DNA of 64,000 bases from Primulina eburnea (Eukaryota; Streptophyta; Magnoliopsida; Lamiales; Gesneriaceae). The notes beneath the pieces were generated by a model. That model saw only the letters and a list, made by a program, of their open reading frames with translations, was not told where the DNA came from and did no database searches. Of this stretch, positions 11,779 to 22,039 are shown piece after piece. Numbering within the stretch: the stretch's first letter is position 1; each line of letters starts with the position of its first letter. The translations under genes were made by a program, and so were the position numbers. The DNA lies in contig NC_133101.1 in the NCBI RefSeq assembly GCF_022965805.1, forward strand, positions 17,393,054-17,457,053. Reading direction: 5' to 3'.

Positions 11779-12408
11779 TGTCACGCCCCGAGCCCGGACC
11801 CGCGCCTACGTGACTGCACAATGGGCCCCTATAGCAACTACTTCGTATTCGTCCTCGCTTTACGAAAATAATTAACCCAAGTTACTATAGAAGTCCATTG
11901 TAAGCCATTATAAACTCATTTTTAAATCTTTGATTTTTTGATGTGGGACAAGGGTATCACAATCACCCCTCCTTCAGAACGCGTCGTCCTCGTCGCGGCC
12001 TGACCCCTCGATCCACCAGCACCGAGGATCTAGAGGTGGCTCCTACAGGTTCAAGAGGTGGCTCCCGTCATGTAGCACTTTGCCCCGCAGGTTCAAGAGG
12101 TGGCTCCCGTCATGTAGCACTTTGCCCCGCAGGTTCAAGAGGTGGCTCCCATGCACGTAGCACTTTGCCCCGCATAGCACTTATTTCTCGGTGTTCCATG
12201 CCGGTGACCGGCTCTGGTACCATTCTGTCACGCCCCGAGCTTGGGCTCGCGCCTGCGTGACTGCACAATGGGCCTCTATAGCAACTACTTCGTATTCGTC
12301 CTCACTTTACGAAAATGATTAACCCAAGTTGCTATAGAAGTCCATTGTAAGCCATTATAAACTCATTTTTAAATCTTTGATTTTTTGATGTGGGACAAGG
12401 GTATCACA
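11779..12408 (-). mobile_element. TRIM (terminal-repeat retrotransposon in miniature), complete
   Basis: Two direct repeats of 183 bp each, 11779-11961 and 12226-12408, begin TGTCACGCCCCGAGC and end GGGTATCACA. They flank a 264-bp non-coding interior. Next to the right repeat the minus strand reads TGGTACCAGAGCC, close to a tRNA-iMet primer-binding site; next to the left repeat it reads GGAGGGGTGAT, a polypurine tract. The element therefore runs on the minus strand. The LTRs differ at only a few positions. Flanks ATGAC and ATAAC are an imperfect candidate target duplication. Confidence 0.9.
12048..12175. repeat. three 42-bp tandem repeats inside the TRIM
   Basis: GGTTCAAGAGGTGGCTCCC begins at 12048, 12090 and 12132, each followed by a TAGCACTTTGCCCCGCA segment. 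The period is exactly 42 (14 codons), so the run stays open in one frame, but no protein function is suggested. Confidence 0.9.
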
Positions 12409-12594
12409 ATAACCAAACATTTTTTTATCAGTATTTGGTTATAATTAGTTATTTAGTGGTATTATATTATCAAATAATGATTGTAATTTGTTGAATAATG
12501 ATGAAAAACTGTAATTTTAATCATGGAAGTTGGCTTGCTTCATACGTGGCACATGTGGCGAGAATAAAGCTCATATTACATACATTAAAATTCA

Positions 12595-12656
<62 letters not shown>

Positions 12657-13776
12657 TTATTTAAAAATGGGAGGATAAAAGTGCGTCGTTTTTCTTTATT
12701 TTGTTTGTGTATATTTTAATGTGTCTAATATAAGTTTTATTTTAAGTTATTCGATGAAAATAAAACTTATTAAAAGACCCAGTTGAGTTATGCAAAGAAT
12801 TTAAGTGACTAAAACTCAAAACATGTCAATTTACAAGACTAAAATTTAAATTTTCTCAAATTATACCACTTGTCACAGACTAAGCCCTTTAAGTACTCGT
12901 GTGACCTTTGCTCCTCAACTTCGCCCCTGCGAGTGCTAGCAAAACAGTGTTATGTGTCGGGTTTATGTGCAAGTGACTTAAGTAAGATTGCTTCAATAGA
13001 ACTTTGAAAAAGAGAATTGTAACTTGCAAGCGAGACTTCACTCTATTTATAATAGTGTCTTTCTTCAATGAACGGCTAAAATCTATTCGATCTAACGGTG
13101 GAGATCAATTCTCATGAAGTTTCTACCATCTACATAAATCTAGAGATATCTATCTATACACAATGAGAATTCTATACAAATATAGAACAAAAAATGTTTA
13201 AAGTTCTAGATGTCATTGAAACTTAAGACATCATACTTAACAAATTTGATGAATGTAATAGCTCGAAAAGCGAAAGTTGCCTTGTAAGTCCACCCTCGGT
13301 TCTATTTGTGTAAAAGTATATATAACTCGGTAACAATATAATACATATAATCAAAACCAACAGAATTATGGTAATGGGAATATATAATTGTGAATAAAAT
13401 AATTTATGTATATTTGGAAGCAGAAAGCTACTGCAAGTTGACCTATGAGCAAAAAGACTAACTTAAACCTGCTTAAAAGTTATAGTTAGGTGTGATTTTT
13501 CCATTTGCACTCTCAAAATTTCAACGCCCACAAAGTCAAATTTAATTTCAAATTAAGACAACTAATTAGCTGCCCACCAACATTTTTTACACCAAACAAC
13601 ATGTTCATATTAATGATGAAAGAGATGTTCAAAGGTCCAGCGAGGCCGCCGGTACACATAAGCTTGCAGCAACTGAGAAAATTGTTTAAATTTTTACTTA
13701 TAGGTGTGAGGTTTTGTTAAAAAAACTCGATCGAGGTTGTCATGTAAAAACACAATTATTAAGTTTCTTCTTTGCT
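12409..13776. other. unassigned stretch with an (AT)n run at 12598-12651
   Basis: Besides the AT microsatellite I find no gene. The part from about 12880 to 13250 has an LTR-like look (CTCTATTTATAATAGTG TATA-like box at 13053-13069), but no partner repeat, PBS or PPT was found. The rest is AT-rich upstream DNA of the bHLH gene. Confidence 0.4.
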
Positions 13777-13785
13777 GTATAAGTA
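13777..13785 (+). promoter_or_regulatory. possible TATA box of the bHLH gene
   Basis: GTATAAGTA lies about 165 bases upstream of the start codon on the coding strand. A CAG acceptor-like TTTCATGCAG at 13931-13940 just before the ATG leaves room for a 5' UTR intron. Position and sequence are plausible; nothing else proves use. Confidence 0.35.
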
Positions 13786-13950
13786 GCTGACCATATTTGT
13801 TGGACCAATAAATTTAGAGCAGCTCACTCCTAAATTGCAAGGACTTTTGAGGAGAAAAGTGAGCCTTCTTCCACACATAATTTTCAACCTCGTGAATAAA
13901 TTTTTCATTCAAACTTAACATATTTTGACCTTTCATGCAGATTGATTCTA

Positions 13951-15487
13951 ATGGAGATCTCAAGTTTCAGAAGCTTACCTGAGTTGGTAAGATATTACAG
14001 ATTCATGTGTCCTTAAAGTTGATTTTTCTGACAAGAATTGCTGTTATTATTGGCCAGGAAAAAATCTTGTGGAAATCACATTTACTTTGATTTCTCCGTT
14101 TATAGGGAATGGATGATCATTTTTTCTTCCAGCAATGGCCTGTTAATTCACTCGAAGAACTCGGTTCCATGCCGATTGCTTCTGCCTTTTGTCATGAAGA
14201 TATGCATCAACCTTACTCACTACCGCCTTTACCAGACCTCAAACGCACAGCGGAATCGGCTCAATCTGTGGCCAGCAGACCATTGAAGCAGGTCAAGATG
14301 AGCCCATGGAGTGCTCCAAATAATTATGTCAATCATGATCCAGCAGGAAGTGTACTGATGCCTAAAGAGGAGACAATGTCTCCTTTCAGTATTCTAAATT
14401 TTCCCACCGAATCTGTCGTCTCCCAATCTTCATCAGAGAACAAGAATTATGTGCTGAGACCTTGTCAAGGTGCTAAAAGAATCAGCAGCAATACAAGGAT
14501 TACTCAGGCACAGGACCATATTTTAGCTGAGAGGAGACGGAGGGAGAAGCTCAGCCAGAGATTCATAGCTTTGTCTGCTCTTGTCCCTGGACTGAAAAAG
14601 GTTCCCCTCTTATGTTTCCTGGTTTCATACCAATCATTCAAACGCTTATGATATATGTTTCGCCACGGGAACCGAAAAATCACTAGTTTCTTAAAATGAA
14701 CTGTTTAATTGGTTGACCACAAATCTCTAGTTTCTTCAAATGAATCATGAAACAGCAGATTTTCTTGGGGATGTTTTCTTACAGATGGACAAGGCTTCTG
14801 TTCTCGGAGATGCTATCAAGTACATGAAACAACTGCAAGAAAAAGTCAAGTTTCTGGAGGAGAAAGACAGGAAGAAACCCTTTGAATCTGTGGTTTATGT
14901 GAAGAAATACGTGCATTATACTGACAGCGGTGATGAGAACCCTACCTCCGATGAAAGATTTTCGGGTGGTCCTATGATTACTGAATCACTCCCAGAAATT
15001 AAGGTTAGATTTTGCGACAAGGATGTCTTGATCAGCATTCACTGCGAGAAAAGGAAAGGATTGATTGAAAAGACGGTGTCTGAGATCGAGAAACTCCATT
15101 TATCAGTTGTCAACAGCAGCGTGATGTCCTTCGGAGATTCTGCTCTCGATATCACAGTACTTGCCCAGGTAATATTTATTCGCGATCATGAACAATTTTT
15201 TTTTACAGAAGTACTATTAGAGCCAATCTGAAAACACTTTCTTTTTTCTTTCTGAAATGTGAGTTCTTGCACATGTAAATCTTAAACATATAATTCAACT
15301 TTCATTGTTCCCTTGAGATTTCCGGATCGGTCCCAATAACCTGACATAAACTTGAAATTACATGCAGAAGGATGAAGAATTCACCATGACTATAAAGGAA
15401 CTAGTGAAGAATCTATGCAGTGCCATCAAGCATTCCTCTGAAACGATCGAAGTTCCCACCTTAATCATTCATGGAAATAATCAATAA
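13951..15487 (+). CDS. bHLH transcription factor, bHLH18/19/20/25-like (subgroup IVa), four exons
   Basis: Exons 13951-13986, 14106-14600, 14785-15168 and 15368-15487 join in frame through GT-AG introns (13987-14105, 14601-14784, 15169-15367) to give about 344 residues, the usual size of the group. The N-terminus MEISSFRSLPEL then GMDDHFFFQQW fits subgroup IVa proteins. The bHLH domain spans about residues 150-197; its basic part HILAERRRREKLSQRF has the H-E-R set that reads E-box/G-box DNA. The exon 2/3 junction falls in the loop (GLKK then MDKASVLGDAIKYMKQLQ). A C-terminal ACT-like domain follows (IKVRFCDKDVLISIHCEKRK to the IKELVKNL helix). Subgroup IVa members act in the nucleus, often downstream of jasmonate, in specialised metabolism, ER bodies or iron responses; which applies here cannot be told. 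All splice sites and the frame are intact. Confidence 0.92.
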
Positions 15488-16085
15488 CCGTAGCTTTTTA
15501 GCGACAGATTCTATGCTTCACCTGGTGCAGCCGATACTGTAGCATGGGGGTGATCACCGCATGTTTACGGTATGGGCCGTTGATTATCCACCTGGTGATC
15601 TACTCCTGGTGTGGCTTAGAATGCCCCGTACGTTTCTTAGTATATAATAATCTTTGTTTTTGTGTCGATTTTCTAGCTATGAAGATTGAAGCCTGCAAAG
15701 CCCTCCACCATTTCAAGCCATTAAATGACCTCCTTAATTACCCGAATCTTGTTTTCCTATGGAGTACATTTTTAAGAAGGGTTTTTTTCCTACTCTTTTT
15801 ACATGGTTGAATCCATGTTATAGCTTACCCTTCTGTCGTAAAATGAACGCACCTCGTACTTCATAGGAGGCCTTGTTTTTTATGGGAGGTTGGAATTTTT
15901 TGTTTTTGTGGATGGATGGATGTATGGAAGACATTTGTAGCAGAAAGTTAGGTTGTAATTGGTCTGTGTTTTAGATGCCTACAAGAATGGTTTCTTCTAG
16001 GCCTCTTTTCTCTTTGTTACGTCTATTTGGTATAAAGAACTCGTGAACCTTTCGTGCTTCTAGTTTTCTTTTAATAAAATTTATT
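15488..16085 (+). other. 3' UTR and downstream region of the bHLH gene, poly(A) signal near 16073
   Basis: T-rich sequence without coding signal follows the TAA. AATAAA occurs at about 16073-16078, followed by T-rich DNA, and is the best poly(A) signal candidate. The exact 3' end is not visible from sequence. Confidence 0.4.
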
Positions 16086-16324
16086 TTACTTTGTTATGTA
16101 CTTTTACTGCTGATTTTGCTTATTAATTTGTTGATTCAAGGGTTATAAGTTTTTGTAGTTTGACGAGGGTAATCTATAAAATGTTTAAGGTTGTATTTGG
16201 ATTTGAGGGAGTATGTGAAGGAATTATTTGAAATGACTTCAAAGTATAATCACTCATAACTAAGTTCATCCAAACAATTAAATAGATTCAAAATTCATAG
16301 CTTCAAATCTTTGCATCTAAACGT
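16086..16324. other. intergenic spacer, nothing recognised
   Basis: AT-rich DNA with no gene or repeat that I recognise. Confidence 0.5.
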
Positions 16325-16689
16325 AACATAATAAGTCACTATTTTAACGACGATTTAAAATAATTTGTCGCTAAAATAACCGTCGCTCTTAAATGCATAG
16401 AGAAGGAATATAAAAACCATTGAAGTTAAATAAATATCGACAGAATTTGTATAAATTTTGTCACTAATTCATGTGACATAATTTTTAAATTAAATTACAT
16501 CACAATTTTGAATTCTAAAATTCGACCTACGTTAACGACGGTTTTTTCAAAATTGTCTCTAGTTGGCTATATATACCCTTTCCTTCTTCATTTTTTTTCC
16601 AGTGGTTTTCTCATTTTCTCTCTGGTATGAGCGAGTTCTTACCTTTTTTGTACCAAATTTCATGCATTTTAATGGACACGGATTTCTCT
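16325..16689. mobile_element. degenerate relative of the CACTA-type element at 61248-62235
   Basis: It contains CACTATTTTAACGACG, TTTGTCGCTAAAATAACCGTCGCT and AACGACGGTTTTTTC, the same GCGACGG/CCGTCGC motif family that fills the CACTA element. A TATA-like GGCTATATATACCC and a pyrimidine-rich leader follow (16565-16610), paralleling CTATAAATATG and the C/T-rich stretch at 61675-61740. No clear terminal inverted repeats or target duplication remain. Confidence 0.45.
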
Positions 16690-18009
16690 GCATAGCAGAG
16701 GATTGTATTGATCGAAGTAATCTCTCGCGAAGAAGACTGTTATATTAGAAAACATTTTAACTCATATAAACTGAATAACTGAAAAAGACTAGATTAATTT
16801 TTGCATTCATCAGTTCAGTTATTGTGACAACTGAACTGACAGATACTCTAACTGATCCAAACAGTTTGAAAACAACATTTAATCAGTTAAATACACAAGA
16901 TATGTTTATGGATGTTCGGAGACTTCAATTGCTCCTACGTCACCCCTTCTACATCCACGGGTAGGATCCACTAGAAGACTTTGATTTATACAACACCTTG
17001 TACAAACCCACTCAGCTAGGACTTACACTACTGTCTAAACTGAACTCTTAGCTACGACTGAAGCCAGCACCTTCCAGCCAACACTTCTTTAATGTCTATG
17101 TGTCAAAGACTACATACACAAGTTTAACGTCTTTGTGCAATACTGTATTTTTGAGTGGTGGTGAAGTGTGTGCGTGTGTGAGAACTGAACAAAAGATGTT
17201 CTCACACACTGAGGAAAAATAACTTCTAATCTAAGCTGATATATCTTTTGTATCTGTCTGGGCTGATTGCTTCTTGAAAGAAGATGTGCTGATAAGCGTT
17301 CCCTTCTTGTTTTTTACACTCTCTCTGTTATCTTTTGTGTGTCACTCTCTTGAGTCTTCAGCTCTCCTCTTATTTATAGGAGGAGAGCTTGAACATACAG
17401 AGAGATACATTAATGTATCTGTTGCATTTGAATCGACTCTTTGGACTTTGTGTCTCGACTTTTCGACTGCCCTTCTGGAGCGTTTGTCTTTAATGCTCTG
17501 ATACAGTGTCCATTATTGTCCTTTGACTGGACACTGGCTTTGTACCTTCATGCACAGCTGGAATCCATTTTGAATAAGCTTGTCTTGATCTGCAACTGAA
17601 AGATTCTGACTGATGCTTCGGACTGGTCAGCTGGACTGATCTTCAGTTGGGCTAGTGAAATCATTTGACTCGTCAGTTGAACAGATTTCACTCTTTCAGT
17701 TGAACTAGTCGGCTGGGCTCTTCGTCAGTTAGACATATTATCGGCTGGCCAAGCTTTTGAGGTTCTCCTGCTGAATCACCTATCAGCTGGACAATCAACT
17801 GAACTTCTTGTTGATAAACCAGTTTGACTGATTCAGTTTCAGCGATCAGTTGGTTCAATCAGTTGACAATTCCTTTAGCTTCAGTTGTGGCTTCGTAAAC
17901 TGATTATTTCAGTTTTAGCTATCTGCGCACTAAGGTAGATTATTAGTAACAAAATAACAAGTTTTTGTTAAAATCAAAATCAAGATTGCGAACTTGAAAA
18001 GTTCCAACA
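16690..18009 (-). mobile_element. copia-type LTR, truncated at its left end
   Basis: It ends in AAAAGTTCCAACA at 18009, which on the minus strand is the TGTTGGAAC start of this LTR group. It contains ACACAAGATATGTTTATGGA, GGATGTTCGGAGACTTCAA, CTCCTACGTCACCCC and repeated CAGTTGGAC/TCAGTTGAAC units (17640-17890). It is the closest relative in the window of the fragment at 2136-2795. No internal region follows: the next bases belong to the end of another LTR family, so this is a solo LTR placed against or inside that LTR. Confidence 0.7.
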
Positions 18010-18061
18010 ACAAGTTTTGTGAACATCAAAATCAAGATTGCGAACATTAAATGTTCCAACA
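18010..18061 (-). mobile_element. end fragment of LTR 0 of the small non-coding LTR element array
   Basis: AAGTTTTGTGAACATCAAAA then GATTGCGAACATTAAATG and TTCCAACA match the last bases of the complete LTR at 18593-20165. The rest of this LTR is missing, replaced by the LTR at 16690-18009. Confidence 0.75.
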
Positions 18062-18592
18062 ATCTCCTTCTTTTTGATGATCACAAAACTTGGATAAACA
18101 ATCTATTCAACTAATATATTCATCCCCTTTTTGTGTGAATCAAAAAATCATATTTTCAAAACATTTTAAGCACAAAATTTTCTCCCTCTCAGTATTTAAT
18201 AAAAAATTCTTTCCATTAATGCGTTCTCCCCCTATATCTCTGAAATTTTGAAAAATACAAAAGAAGAGGGATAGCTAACCAATTTTCTCCATGACTCATT
18301 TTCTGCTACAGCACATATGCTCTGCCTTCAACGAATAACTTCTTTTTTTCGAGCATGGATAGGCTGTAAATTTTATACCGCTGTAATAATCTATGAGTAT
18401 AGTTTCAACACAAAAAGCGGTTCGTCATTTGGACACTTGAGCAAGGAGGTATGTCATTTTTCCCACGGTCACTACAAGCTACACAAAAATTCTGTTTTTC
18501 ATATATATGTTTGAAAAATCTGAAATTTTCGAACTTTAAACATCAAAATAAGTTTCAATGTTATTTCAAGAACAACCCGCTCTGATACCTCT
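18062..18592 (-). mobile_element. non-coding internal region 0, with PPT and PBS
   Basis: Next to the LTR 0 end the plus strand reads ATCTCCTTCTTTTTGATGAT (a purine-rich tract on the minus strand). At the other end CGCTCTGATACC sits just before the next LTR, a tRNA-iMet-type PBS on the minus strand. Only about 530 bp lie between them, with no protein motif, so this family cannot encode its own enzymes. Internal regions at 20166-20703 and 62676-63213 are homologous. Confidence 0.8.
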
Positions 18593-20165
18593 TGTTAGGA
18601 TCTGTTAGGTGGGTATATCGTTGAGCTACAATAGCTCGATTCTTGAAATATTGAACACTGGTGAATTAAATCGAGTTTGGTTTTCAAACCAAGCGGAAGA
18701 CACTAGAAATAATTCTTCGTAGAAGTCGATTAAACATTTTGTAACCCATTTAAAATATATGCAAGTTGAATGAGTAAAAATATTTTGTTGAAGCATTTTA
18801 TCAAACACTTGTTATGCAATATTTTGGTATTTAAAGAACACATAAAATGCTTCAACAATGCATCTTTAAAACAATAGAAATGATAAGTAAATGCAATAAA
18901 TAAATAGACACGAATTAGCTTATGGATGTTTGGAGACTTCAAATGCACCTACGTCACCCCTTCTTCCACATTGGGAATGATTCATTAGAAGACTTTGATT
19001 TATACAACTCTTTGTACAAACTCACTCAGCTTAGGGCTTACACTACTGCCTAATTGAACTCCTAGCACTCAAGATTGTAGGCAGTACCTCACAATCATCA
19101 TATTGTTTAATGTCTCATATGCAAAGACTACATACACAAGTTTATTGTCTTTGTGTAAGACTCACTCAACTAATCTTTGAAGTTCAACTCTCTTGTATAT
19201 GTGTGAGTGATTGTGTGTGTGAAGAATTTATCCTTTACAATGTACATCTCAAATGTATCTTCATACAAGGGCTTGGGCTCTCAACTAGCAGATTTCTATA
19301 TGCTAACTGCCCATACTTTGAATCTTCTTCAAAAGCTCTTGTTTGATCTTTTAGATGTTGTATTTATAGGCCTCAACAATGATATATATGTTAGATACAA
19401 GAATATGACTGTTTGGAAAGTTTCTGTACTGTTTCTAAAATTGCAACGGTCAAATTCGTCTTGCTAGACTTTTTCTGAGCTTAAACTGGTCAACTGGTCG
19501 TTCAGTTCAGTTGGTCAGCACCTGGTTCAGTTCAACTGGTCGTTCAGTTCAGTTGGTCAGCAGCTGGTTCAGTTCAGTTGGTTAGCTACTAGTTCAGTTC
19601 AGTTCAGTTGGTCAGTTGCCAGTTCAGTTCAGTTCAGTTGGTCAGTTGCTAGTTCAGTTCTGATTTCAGTTTGTACAGAACTATTACTTTAATCATCATT
19701 TATCATCATCTTAAGCTTCGACTCAGATTTTGACTTCTGAAGATGATTTGTAGATCATTGTCTTATCTTTCCAATGCATACTGAATCGCTTTATTCCAAT
19801 AAGCGAGCTGAGAGATATGACCAAAATACCGCAACTGCTAATACCCAACTTATTGTTGTATTCGTGTAATCAGTTCGATAATTCAGCGATCATTTAGACA
19901 TTGATAACATCCGATTTTGCCCAACTGATGTGAAATATGACTTGTTAAAAATTGAGTTTCTGATAAGTCTAGTTGGTGGGTTTCAATTGAATCATCCAGC
20001 TGAGAGATGTTACAAAACACCGAAGCTCTCCAGAAATTTAGTTTGGATAAATTCAGTTTCAATTTCTTGTGTTTGCAACTTCACACATGAGTAAATATGT
20101 TAGAAATACAATAACTAGTTTTGTGAACATCAAAATCAAGATTGCGAACATGAAATGTTCCAACA
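18593..20165 (-). mobile_element. complete LTR 1 of the array (1573 bp)
   Basis: It starts TGTTAGGATCTGTTAGG directly after the PBS and ends AATGTTCCAACA directly before the PPT. It contains the shared block GGATGTTTGGAGACTTCAAA with CACCTACGTCACCCCTTCTT (18925-18965). A degenerate tandem stretch of GTTCAGTTCAGTTGGTCAG units lies at about 19490-19660. As in its relatives, no credible gene is present. Confidence 0.85.
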
Positions 20166-20703
20166 ATCTCCCCATTTTTGATGATCACAAAACTTCGATA
20201 AACAATCGATTCAACTAACATATTTATCCCCTTTTTGTGTGAATCAAAAAATCATATTTTCAAAACATTTTAAGCACAAATTTTCTCCCCCTCGATATTT
20301 AATAAAAAATTAATTTTATTAAAATTATAATGAGTTCTCCTCCTATATCTCTGAAATTTTGAAAATTATAAAAGAAGATGGATAACTAACCAATTTTCTC
20401 CATGACTCATTTTCTGCTGCAGCACATATGCTATTCCAGCAATGAATAAACTTCTTTTTCTCGAGCATAGATAGGCTGTAAATTTTATACCGTTGTAATA
20501 TTCTACAAGTCTAGTTTCCAACGCAAAAAACGGTTTGTCATTTGGACACTCAAGGAAGGAGATATGTCATTTTTCCCACGGTCACTACAAGCTAAACGAA
20601 AATTCAGTTTTGCATATATATGTTTAAAAAATCTGAAATTTTCGAATTTTAAACATCAAAATCAGCTTAATGTTCTTTCAACAAAAACCGCTCTGATACC
20701 ATT
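20166..20703 (-). mobile_element. non-coding internal region 1, with PPT and PBS
   Basis: Homologous throughout to 18062-18592. It starts with ATCTCCCCATTTTTGATGAT and ends with CGCTCTGATACCATT before the next LTR start TGTTAAGATCGG at 20704. About 538 bp, no coding capacity. Confidence 0.85.
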
Positions 20704-20957
20704 TGTTAAGATCGGTTAGGTTGGTAAATCGTGAGCTACAATAGCTCGGTTCTTGAAATATTGAACACCGATGAATTAAATCGAGTTTGATTTTCAAACC
20801 AAGTAGAAGGACACTCGAAATAATCCTTCGTAGAAGCCGATTAAATATTTTGTAAACATTTAAAATATATGCAAGTTGAAGGAGTAAAAAATATTTTGGT
20901 TGAAGCATTTTATCAAACACTTAGTATGAAATATTTTGGTATTTGAAGAACACATAA
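20704..20957 (-). mobile_element. left piece of LTR 2 of the array, broken by the copia insertion
   Basis: It matches the first 250-260 bases of the LTR at 18593 up to GAAGAACACATAAATG, then copia LTR sequence (TTTAGAAGGGTGGGGG) follows. The right piece resumes at 60747. Comparison with the complete LTR shows about 380 bp missing between the two pieces, and the copia LTR lacks roughly its outermost 30 bases here, so a deletion has removed this boundary. Confidence 0.8.
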
Positions 20958-21904
20958 ATGCGTGATTTAGAAGGGTGGGGGTGTTGAAATGTTGAATAAG
21001 GCCCCTCACAATAAACAAATAAAACTGATCTTTTCGAAGTTTTGAGTTCAGTTTGGTGACAAACTGATTCTCGGAATCTTGTTGGTCAATGACAATCAGT
21101 TAAACTAAAGTAGTTGCGGAAAATAACTGACTGAAAAATAGAATACATAACTGAAATAAAATACGCAAGAATTGTTTCTAGATGTTCGGAGATTTCAATT
21201 ACTTCTACGTCACCCTTTCTATCTAAAGGATAGGATTTCCACTAAAAGACTTTGATCGAATACAAGATTTGTACTGACCCACTTCAGTTTGGACTTAACA
21301 CTGCCAAAAACTGAAACTCTTAGTATTTCAAAACGTTTTCAGTGCGTAACTGATCTTAGCACTATTGAATTTACAGTGTGCTAGTGAGCTCAAATTGTAG
21401 CCTTCACTGCTACGAATAAACCAAGTAAGAGTGAGCTAAGATTTTGGCAGAGTGACAGCTAGCTTTGAATAGAGTGATCTCTTCTTTTTTATTCAGCTGT
21501 TCTTCTGTCATATTTATAAGCTTCCCTTCCAACGGTAACTTGAGATATATTTGAATCTTTGTATCTGTTGATTGCCACTTCATTATTGGGCATTGTTTAC
21601 TTCATTTATTGTAATGCGGCGTCTTAATTGCTTTAGCCGAAATGCGTTGTTCTAAGCTGTATTGATTGAGGTGCGGCGTTTCATATTCAGTTGCAGTATG
21701 CTATGTCTTTTTGTCGATTGAATGTTCTTTCCCAAGACATGTTCAGTTGAAGGATGTTTAGCTCAAAAACATACGGCTGAATATATCAATTGATCAGTTT
21801 TCATTAGATCAGCTGATTTCAGTTGTTAAGTCCAGTTTGCTGAATATACTTGCGCGTATCAATTGATTCATATTTTGTCAAACGCTGGAACTTAGTTTCC
21901 AACA
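20958..21904 (-). mobile_element. 3' LTR of the Sirevirus-like copia, left end trimmed
   Basis: This is a close match to the LTR at 59788-60746 from AAAACTGATCTTTTCGAA onward, ending GGAACTTAGTTTCCAACA at 21904. The shared block GGATGTTCGGAGATTTCAAT and CTTCTACGTCACCC is at 21182-21220. The outer ~30 bases present at 59788-59820 are absent. It also has small insertions relative to the other LTR around 20970-21010. Confidence 0.85.
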
Positions 21905-21918
21905 ATTTCCCCCTTAAG
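21905..21918 (-). promoter_or_regulatory. polypurine tract of the copia
   Basis: The minus strand reads CTTAAGGGGGAAAT directly before the LTR start TGTTGGAAAC, the position and composition expected of the plus-strand priming site. Confidence 0.8.
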
Positions 21919-22039
21919 TAATTCAAAACTGAAAAACTGAGCTCTTTGTAGATAAAATAAGATATTGATCAACTGAATCATATACTTCATGAATACAGGA
22001 AAGACTGCTACTGAAAAGAGGATTTCTTCTGCTGTTCTA

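Noticed and set aside
12048..12175. Regular direct repeats that might suggest a CRISPR array
   Set aside because: The 42-bp units are directly adjacent with no unique spacers, lie inside a TRIM, and the DNA is plant nuclear.
11774..12413. ATGAC/ATAAC as a sure target duplication of the TRIM
   Set aside because: One of five bases differs, and the right flank does not continue the copia relic seen on the left, so I leave it as a candidate only.
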